Assembly (NCBI GenBank): GCA_039029395.1
Contig: JBCCGG010000037.1
Coordinates: 1-57,401 of the forward strand
From: JBCCGG01 sp039029395
GTDB taxonomy: Bacteria; Pseudomonadota; Alphaproteobacteria; Kiloniellales; JAKSDN01
Length of the DNA: 57,401 nt
Direction of reading: 5' to 3'
The notes under the pieces were generated by a model. The model searched no databases and was not told the origin of the DNA. It was given only the letters and a program-made list of their open reading frames with translations. Positions 52,144 to 57,401 of this stretch are shown in pieces (within the stretch, counting starts at the first letter, position 1; every line of letters starts with the position of its first letter). Both the position numbers and the translations under genes were made by a program.

Positions 52144-53249
52144 TCCGCGCCCTCTTGATCTTGGCGCTCTGCGCTTTCGCCCTGCCGGCCGCGGCCCATA
52201 AGCCGAGCGACAGCTACCTGAGCCTCTCGGTAACCGACAACGCTCTCGAAGGGCGCTGGGACATCGCTCTCCGCGACCTGGAACACGCCATCGGGCTCGA
52301 TAAGGACCAAGACGGCCGCCTGACCTGGGGCGAGGTCAAGGCCGGGCACCAGGCAATCGCCGCCTATGCCTTTGCCCGCCTGACGATCGAAAGCGACGAA
52401 GGCGCCTGCCCCCTCGTGCCCGGTTCGCAGCTGATCGAGGACCACAGCGACGGCGCCTACAGCGTGCTGCACTTCACCTCCACTTGTCCGGGTGCGCAGA
52501 ACGGCTTCTCGCTGGACTACCGGATGCTGTTCGATCTCGACCCTTTGCACCGGGGCCTTTTGCAGATTCAGCAAGCTGGAACAGTGACGACCGCTATCCT
52601 GTCCCCGGAGAATTCAAGCACGGGCTGGAGCGCCGAACGCGCCTCGCCGCTCGCCACGCTAACCCAGTTCCTGGTCGAAGGGGTCTGGCATATCTGGATC
52701 GGCTTCGACCATGTGCTGTTCCTGGTCACGCTGTTGTTGCCGGCGGTGCTGCGCCGCACGGCCGAGGGCTGGCAAGCGGTGCCGTCCCTGAAGGCCGCGC
52801 TTTGGCCCGTGGTCAAGGTGGTGACCGCCTTCACACTGGCCCATTCGATCACTCTCAGCCTGGCCGCGCTCGGCGTGGTCAACCTGCCGAGCCACCTGGT
52901 GGAATCGGTGATCGCCGCCTCGGTGGCACTTGCCGCAGTCAACAACGTCTGGCCGATCGTCACCCGGCGCCTGTGGCTCGTCGCCTTCGGCTTCGGCCTG
53001 ATCCACGGCTTCGGCTTCGCCAGCGTGCTGGCCGATTTGGGCCTGCCGTCAAGCGCGCTTCTGTGGGCCCTGGCCGGCTTCAACATCGGCGTCGAGCTGG
53101 GTCAGCTGGCGATCGTGGCGCAGGTCGTACCGTTGCTTTATGCGATCCGCAGCGCCCCGCTCTACGGCCGCGTGGCGCTGCCCGCCGGCTCCCTGGCGAT
53201 CGCCGCGCTCGCTCTGGTCTGGCTCGTCGAGCGCAGCGGACTCGCCTAG
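52140..53249 (+). CDS. HupE/UreJ-family membrane protein with periplasmic EF-hand loop
   Basis: 369 aa. Signal sequence about residues 1-20, then a periplasmic N-domain of about 160 residues with a perfect EF-hand-like loop D54-K-D-Q-D-G-R-L-T-W-G-E65. Residues about 180-365 hold six or seven helices of the HupE/UreJ_2 type: GVWHIWIGFDHVLFLVTLLLP (the H-x-x-x-G-x-D-H motif) and FGFGLIHGFGFASVL. HupE relatives are linked to nickel or cobalt uptake, but this long form with an extra periplasmic domain is functionally open. The ATG overlaps the TPR stop as ATGA. The next gene, an ECF sigma factor, begins two bases after its stop. Confidence 0.9.
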   Translation: MIRALLILALCAFALPAAAHKPSDSYLSLSVTDNALEGRWDIALRDLEHAIGLDKDQDGRLTWGEVKAGHQAIAAYAFARLTIESDEGACPLVPGSQLIEDHSDGAYSVLHFTSTCPGAQNGFSLDYRMLFDLDPLHRGLLQIQQAGTVTTAILSPENSSTGWSAERASPLATLTQFLVEGVWHIWIGFDHVLFLVTLLLPAVLRRTAEGWQAVPSLKAALWPVVKVVTAFTLAHSITLSLAALGVVNLPSHLVESVIAASVALAAVNNVWPIVTRRLWLVAFGFGLIHGFGFASVLADLGLPSSALLWALAGFNIGVELGQLAIVAQVVPLLYAIRSAPLYGRVALPAGSLAIAALALVWLVERSGLA

Positions 53250-53251
53250 GC

Positions 53252-53785
53252 ATGGCGCGGCCGGATGACAGCCCCCATCTGGCCGGCCTGCTGCTGGCGA
53301 CCAGCCGGGGCGACCAGGCGGCCTTCGCCGAGCTCTACCAGGCGACCAGCCCCCGGCTCTTCGCGGTGGTCCTGCGCATCGCCCGGCGCCGGGACCAGGC
53401 CGAGGAGCTGCTCCAGGAGACCTACCTGAGGATCTGGCGCGAGGCCGGCGGCTATCAAGCCAACCGGGGCGCGCCCATGGCCTGGATGGTGACCATTGCC
53501 CGCAACCGGGCGCTCGACCGTTGGCGCAAGGAGGTCCGGCGGCCCGCGGCCGAGGCGGCCGAGCCGGCCGAGATGCTCGATTGGGGCGACCTGAACGGCG
53601 ACACCCGAGATCTGCGCCACTGTCTGAGCGGCCTGGCGCCGGCCCAGCGGGACGCGATCCTGCTGGCCTACATCGAAGGCTACACCCACGACGAGCTGGC
53701 GCGCCGGCTGAAATCCCCGCTTGGGACCATCAAGAGCTGGATCCGACGGGGCCTGCTGCGCCTGCGCGAATGCTTGGAGCAATGA
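53252..53785 (+). CDS. ECF-type RNA polymerase sigma factor
   Basis: 177 aa. Sigma region 2 is AAFAELYQATSPRLFAVVLRI with DQAEELLQETYLRIWR and MVTIARNRALDRWR; region 4 is LSGLAPAQRDAILLAYIEGYTHDELARRLKSPLGTIKSWIRRG. This is a compact ECF of the SigK/RskA-partner type. It has only two bases to the HupE-like gene and overlaps the anti-sigma start as ATGA, so all five genes may be one transcription unit. The sigma factor probably directs transcription of this locus and perhaps other envelope genes; its promoter motif could not be identified here. Confidence 0.95.
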   Translation: MARPDDSPHLAGLLLATSRGDQAAFAELYQATSPRLFAVVLRIARRRDQAEELLQETYLRIWREAGGYQANRGAPMAWMVTIARNRALDRWRKEVRRPAAEAAEPAEMLDWGDLNGDTRDLRHCLSGLAPAQRDAILLAYIEGYTHDELARRLKSPLGTIKSWIRRGLLRLRECLEQ

Positions 53786-53787
53786 CC

Positions 53788-54462
53788 ATGGAAAGCGCGA
53801 AGCAAGAAATCCTGGCCGCCGAATTTGCCCTCGGCACCCTGAGCGACGGCCTGCGCCAGAAGGCCGAGGCCCTATTGGTGCGCGACGCCGCTTTTTCCCG
53901 GCGGGTCGAGCGCTGGAGCGAACGCTTCGCCGTGTTGGCGCTCGCCCTGCCACCGGTCGCCCCGCCGGCCGAGCTGTGGCGGCGGATCGAGGCCCAGATC
54001 ACCCAACGGGTCATCAGCCCGCAGCGCGCCCAGCCCTGGCGCTGGCTGGCCATTGCCGCGACCAGCGTGGCCGCGGCGCTCGGCCTCTATCTCCTGGCCG
54101 TCGCCCTGCCCCAGCCGGCCGCGCCGCGCCTGATCGCGACTTTGAGCGGCGCGGCCGGGGCGCCGGCCTGGCTGGTCACCATCGACCAAGACCACGCCCT
54201 GACCGTCCGGCCCCTGGCCCAGGTCGGCCGGCCCGGCAAGGCGCTGGAGCTCTGGGTCGTGCCACCCGACGGCCGGCCCCGCTCTCTCGGCCTACTGGCG
54301 GCCGACGGCAAGACCGATCTGGCGGCACCGGCGATCCTGCAAGCCATCGCCCCGCAAGATCTGCTGCTCGCGGTCAGCGCCGAGCCGCCCGGCGGCTCGC
54401 CGACCGGCCAGCCAACCGGGCCAGTGCTTTACACGGGCAGCCTGGTGGCGCTGGCGGACTAG
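53788..54462 (+). CDS. RskA-like anti-sigma factor
   Basis: 224 aa. Cytoplasmic part residues 1-85 (EILAAEFALGTLSDGLRQKAEALL, VERWSERFAVLALALP) resembles the anti-sigma domain of RskA-type proteins without the zinc-binding His/Cys set; one membrane segment (WLAIAATSVAAALGLYLLAVAL) follows, and a periplasmic RskA domain with APAWLVTIDQDHALTVRPLAQV and ELWVVPPDGRPRSLG. It should hold the adjacent ECF sigma factor inactive until a periplasmic signal releases it. GGAG sits eight bases before ATG 53788; ATG 53782, overlapping the sigma stop, is the alternative. The adjoining secreted and membrane proteins are the natural candidates for its signal or its targets. Confidence 0.9.
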   Translation: MESAKQEILAAEFALGTLSDGLRQKAEALLVRDAAFSRRVERWSERFAVLALALPPVAPPAELWRRIEAQITQRVISPQRAQPWRWLAIAATSVAAALGLYLLAVALPQPAAPRLIATLSGAAGAPAWLVTIDQDHALTVRPLAQVGRPGKALELWVVPPDGRPRSLGLLAADGKTDLAAPAILQAIAPQDLLLAVSAEPPGGSPTGQPTGPVLYTGSLVALAD

Positions 54463-54498
54463 CGGCCGCCAATGCGGGGTGATAGGAATTGCCGCGCC

Positions 54499-55575
54499 AT
54501 GATCCCGATCCCCGATTCGGCCGAAGAGGTCACCGCCGATTGGCTGACCGCCGTGCTGCAAGACACCGGGGTGATCGACGGCCGGGTCGCCCAGGTCGAG
54601 AGCGAGCACTTCGGCGAAGGCGTCGGCATGATGAGCTTCATGCTGCGCTGCCGGCTCGGCTACGAGGGCCCGAGCAGCCGCGCGCCGACCTCTCTGATCG
54701 TCAAGCTGGAGCCCAAGGGCGCGGTCTACCGGGACTACATCGAGACCTGGCACGGTTTCGAGCGGGAGATCCGCTTCTATCAAGAGGTCGCCCCGCAGGC
54801 GCGATGCCGTGTCCCGGCTTTTTATCATGGCGCGAGCGACGAACAGCGCGCGGTGATCGTCCTGGAGGATTTGGGCCACCTGCGCGTGGTCAACCAGGTC
54901 CGGGGCCTGCGTGACCGGGAGACCGTCGCCGCCGTACGCCAGATCGCTCGCTTGCATGGCCGCTATTGGGACAGCCCGGCGTTGGTGCGCCTTGACTGGT
55001 TGCCGCGCGACGAGCCCCGCCTGACCTTGAGTTACGAAGAGACCTGGGACGAATTCGAAGCGGTCTACGGTCTTAGGATCGGCCCGGCGGCCGTCGATCT
55101 GGGCCGGCGACTGGCCGGCTCGCTCGACTGGTTGCGGGCCGAGATAGCGTCGCGGCCCCACACGGTCTGCCATGGGGATCTGCGCGCCGACAACATCTTC
55201 TTCGGCCCGGACGGCAGCGACGATGCGGCGGTGATCTTCGACTGGCAGGTCTGTGTCCAGGCCTTCGGTGCCCTCGACCTCGCCCGGCTGCTCGGCGGCA
55301 GCGAGCCGGCGGCGGAGCGGGCCAGCCACGCAAACGAGGTCTTCGCCGCCTGGCACGACACGCTGCTGAACGAAGGCGTGACTGGCTACGACCGCGCGGA
55401 CGCCTTCGCCGATCTGCGCTTAGGCGTGCTGGTCAATCTCTGCACGCCGGTGCGGATTCTCTCGATCTGGGGCGCAGATGCCCCCGGCCGCAAGGGCCAG
55501 TTGCTCGACGCCCTGGCGACACGCATGTTCGCGCTCGCCATGGAGGTCGATGCCGGCGCGCGCCTGCCACCGTGA
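54499..55575 (+). CDS. Kinase-fold phosphotransferase (APH / ecdysteroid-kinase-like)
   Basis: 358 aa. LIVKLEP with the following conserved Glu is the nucleotide part, AVIVLEDLGHLRVVNQ the hinge, TVCHGDLRADNIFFG the catalytic loop with Asp and Asn, and AVIFDWQVCVQAFGALDLARLL the metal-binding loop (DWQ in place of DFG). The layout fits APH/DUF1679-type phosphotransferases that phosphorylate small molecules; no antibiotic target is suggested. ATG 54499 is chosen; AGGA lies 12 bases before, and ATG 54472 is also in frame. Its stop overlaps the next start as GTGA, so kinase and amidohydrolase are translated together. Confidence 0.9.
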   Translation: MIPIPDSAEEVTADWLTAVLQDTGVIDGRVAQVESEHFGEGVGMMSFMLRCRLGYEGPSSRAPTSLIVKLEPKGAVYRDYIETWHGFEREIRFYQEVAPQARCRVPAFYHGASDEQRAVIVLEDLGHLRVVNQVRGLRDRETVAAVRQIARLHGRYWDSPALVRLDWLPRDEPRLTLSYEETWDEFEAVYGLRIGPAAVDLGRRLAGSLDWLRAEIASRPHTVCHGDLRADNIFFGPDGSDDAAVIFDWQVCVQAFGALDLARLLGGSEPAAERASHANEVFAAWHDTLLNEGVTGYDRADAFADLRLGVLVNLCTPVRILSIWGADAPGRKGQLLDALATRMFALAMEVDAGARLPP

Positions 55576-56429
55576 TCGACGCCCACGCCCATGTGTGGCG
55601 CGCCGGCTCCCTGCAGATCCAGTGGCTCGACACGCCGCCGGTCGCCGGCGATCCCCGCTGGGCGCCCCTGCGCGCCACCTTCTCGCCCGAGATGCTGCGG
55701 GACCTGCTGGCGGCCGAAGGGCTCGAGGCCGCCGTGCTGGTCGAGGCGGCCGATGCCTTGGAAGAGACCGAGGCGCTGCTCGCCATCACCCGAGCCCACG
55801 ACTGGGCGCTGGGCGCGGTCGGCTGGCTGCCGCTCGCCGAACCGGCGGCCTTCGCGGCGGGCCTGGCGCGCTATGGCGACAACCCAGGCCTGGTCGGTTT
55901 GCGCCACATGATCCATGGTGAGGCAGATCCCAACTGGGTGCTGCAGACTTCCGTCGTCGACAGCCTCCGGCAGCTCGGCGCCGCCGGCCTCGCCTTCGAC
56001 TACGTGGGGGTCTCACTGGATCATTTGGACAGCCTGGCCCGGCTCGCCAATGCCTGCCCGGACACCACGATCGTGCTCGACCACCTGAACAGCCCACCCA
56101 TCGCCGAGGGCCCTTTCCAGCCCTGGGCTGCGCGCCTGAGCGCGGCGGCCGAACGGCCCAACGTGGTCGCCAAGGTCTCCGGCCTGGAGATCTGCTCGAC
56201 ATGGCGTGCCTGGCGTGCCGCCGATTGGCGGCCTTACCTGGATCTTGCGCTCCGAGCTTTCGGGGCCGAGCGCCTGATGCTCGGCAGCAACTGGCCGGTC
56301 TCGACCCTCTCGGCCAGCTACGCCAAGACCTGGGCGGCACACCGGGCGTGGCTCGCCACACTCTCCGAAAGCGAGCAGGCGGCGGTCGCCACGGGCACGG
56401 CGCGGCGGGTCTACGAACGCGGCGCTTGA
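55572..56429 (+). CDS. TIM-barrel amidohydrolase (fuconolactonase-like)
   Basis: 285 aa of the Amidohydro_2 / L-fuconolactonase group. MIDAHAHVW is the first metal-type strand (His-x-His), LVGLRHMIHGE and TIVLDHLNSP bring further His, and RLMLGSNWPVST is the final loop in which the usual G-S-D-W-P-V Asp is Asn, a variant seen in some relatives. It would hydrolyse a lactone or similar cyclic ester in the cytosol. It starts with GTG 55572, overlapping the kinase stop. A kinase followed by a lactonase suggests a small catabolic pathway for a sugar acid or terpenoid-like compound, which is inference. Confidence 0.9.
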   Translation: MIDAHAHVWRAGSLQIQWLDTPPVAGDPRWAPLRATFSPEMLRDLLAAEGLEAAVLVEAADALEETEALLAITRAHDWALGAVGWLPLAEPAAFAAGLARYGDNPGLVGLRHMIHGEADPNWVLQTSVVDSLRQLGAAGLAFDYVGVSLDHLDSLARLANACPDTTIVLDHLNSPPIAEGPFQPWAARLSAAAERPNVVAKVSGLEICSTWRAWRAADWRPYLDLALRAFGAERLMLGSNWPVSTLSASYAKTWAAHRAWLATLSESEQAAVATGTARRVYERGA

Positions 56430-56558
56430 GCTGGCCGAGCCTCGCTCGAGCAAGCGAATTTGATTATGCAGTTCTTGAAAAAGGAAACTGGTGGCAGTGG
56501 ATAGAGGATATGACTGGCCCGGGTCCCATCATTTCGTGGGACATGATACCCTCGCACG

Positions 56559-57401
56559 ATGAGACCGCGACGCCGCAATCCAACCGACGGCTTGATCGGA
56601 AACCTTCAGCGAGTCTGGCGCAAGCTTGGACCCTTCACGCGACTGGCTGCCGTTGCATGCTGGGTAGGTGTCCCTTGGCCGGCGGCGGCCGACTCTCGGG
56701 CCGATCTGATTTGTCCTGAGACGGCGGAACGGCAAGGCACGCACAATGAATGCCCCTGCAAGGTCGGTTGGAAACCGACCGACGAGCAGCTTGCGGGCAT
56801 TCTGCGGAGCCACGAGCTTTGGCTCGAGCAAGGCGGCCTTCGCGATGCCTCTATCCCCGGCCAAGCCTTGCTGTGCAACGGCGACCTGGTGGCGGCGGAG
56901 CTTAGCGGCACTGAGCTCAGCGGCGCGCGGCTCGATGGCGCGAGGCTCAGCTACGCGCGGCTGGAGCGCGCCAACCTAAATGGCGCCAATCTCGCCGGTG
57001 CGGACCTTCGATCGGCGCAACTCAAGCACGCACGTTTGTCTCTGGCGAACCTGGAGAACGCCGATCTCGGCGGGGCGGATCTCGAAGGCGCCCTCTTGGA
57101 ATCGACGATTGTTACCGACGCCCATCTTGCTTTCGCCTCACTAAAGGGCGCGCGCTACGCGCCGGCGTCTCTCCCGCCCGACAGCCACGTGGAGAGAATC
57201 GAGGGGCTGGCCAGCGTTGTGCTGTCCCCTGGAAAGCAAAGCGGTCTGGTTCAGCTTCGCGAGCTTTTTCGGCAGGCGGGTCTAAGGGACCTGGAACGAG
57301 AGGCCACCTTCGCGATCGAGCACAACATGGCAGAGCACGCGCGCCGGCTCGGCGGCCTGCCAGATCAGCTTGTGGGCTGGCTAAAGCTTGTGTTCTTCGA
57401 A
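56559..57401 (+). CDS. Secreted pentapeptide-repeat protein, C-terminus cut by window edge
   Basis: At least 281 aa from ATG 56559 with no stop before the right edge. The N-terminus is basic (MRPRRR) and followed by a hydrophobic stretch (RLAAVACWVGVPWPAAAD), so it is exported or membrane-anchored. A Cys-rich part (LICPETAERQGTHNECPCKVG) precedes about twelve A(D/N)LXX repeats (AELSGTELSGARLDGARLSY, ANLNGANLAGADL, ENADLGGADLEGA), which form a right-handed quadrilateral beta-helix. After them comes a helical part (LVQLRELFRQAGLRDLEREATFAIEHN). Such proteins act as scaffolds or as DNA-like mimics; this one's role is unknown. No Shine-Dalgarno is visible before the ATG; a stop (TGA 56544) limits the frame upstream. 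No gene is seen in 56430-56558. Confidence 0.82.
   Translation, partial: MRPRRRNPTDGLIGNLQRVWRKLGPFTRLAAVACWVGVPWPAAADSRADLICPETAERQGTHNECPCKVGWKPTDEQLAGILRSHELWLEQGGLRDASIPGQALLCNGDLVAAELSGTELSGARLDGARLSYARLERANLNGANLAGADLRSAQLKHARLSLANLENADLGGADLEGALLESTIVTDAHLAFASLKGARYAPASLPPDSHVERIEGLASVVLSPGKQSGLVQLRELFRQAGLRDLEREATFAIEHNMAEHARRLGGLPDQLVGWLKLVFFE

Noticed and set aside
55572..56429. Asn in GSNWPV as a loss-of-function change in the amidohydrolase
   Set aside because: The same Asn variant occurs in related fuconolactonase-like proteins as I recall, so it does not prove inactivity.

Overview
The window is GC-rich, densely coded chromosomal DNA with no tRNA, rRNA, CRISPR array, transposase or phage gene that I can recognise. 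The block rne / N-acetylmuramoyl-L-alanine amidase / PBP1A / prfB (30.2-38.6 kb) is an arrangement I associate with Alphaproteobacteria, and the GC bias, many GTG/TTG starts and abundance of small VOC, DUF1330, EamA and LysR genes fit a free-living alphaproteobacterium of the Rhodospirillales type. This is inference from gene order and composition, not from a marker-gene comparison.

Layout. 0-8 kb: a sulfotransferase cut by the left edge, a FIST-sensor adenylyl cyclase, a CBS-pair protein, a GNAT acetyltransferase, an MDR oxidoreductase, and two envelope proteins of unknown role. 8-17 kb: amino-acid and small-molecule catabolism, with an EamA exporter, a VOC protein, a RidA/cupin pair divergent from a UbiD-type decarboxylase, an amidase, and the GABA pair gabT/gabD. 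17-30 kb: a secreted TAP-like peptidase, an ArsI-like C-As lyase behind a perfect ArsR-type operator, a flavin monooxygenase, a second EamA transporter, a second cyclase fused to TolB-like and TPR domains, an orphan amino-acid-binding protein coupled to an isochorismatase-fold hydrolase with a divergent LysR gene, and a peroxiredoxin with its own divergent LysR gene.

30-38.6 kb is the core block: prfB with the classical programmed +1 frameshift, PBP1A, a periplasmic amidase, and divergent from them rne behind a leader of about 400 nt with several hairpins. 38.6-46 kb looks accessory: a LysR C-terminal remnant, a very large secreted GH81 beta-1,3-glucanase, and a five-gene operon of small ferredoxin-like enzymes (two DUF1330, one ABM), a cupin and an alpha/beta hydrolase, divergent from a LysR regulator. 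46-49 kb: an aminotransferase translationally coupled to a gamma-glutamyltransferase-like lipoprotein that lacks the catalytic threonine.

49.3-54.5 kb is the most interesting block: a DUF4331 secreted protein, a periplasmic TPR protein, a HupE/UreJ-type membrane protein, an ECF sigma factor and an RskA-like anti-sigma factor run head to tail with ATGA or near-zero spacing. Both the DUF4331 protein and the periplasmic part of the HupE-like protein carry EF-hand-like DxDxDG loops, so the block may be an envelope-stress or calcium-linked module under its own sigma factor. The window closes with a kinase-fold phosphotransferase coupled to a TIM-barrel amidohydrolase and a secreted pentapeptide-repeat protein cut by the right edge.
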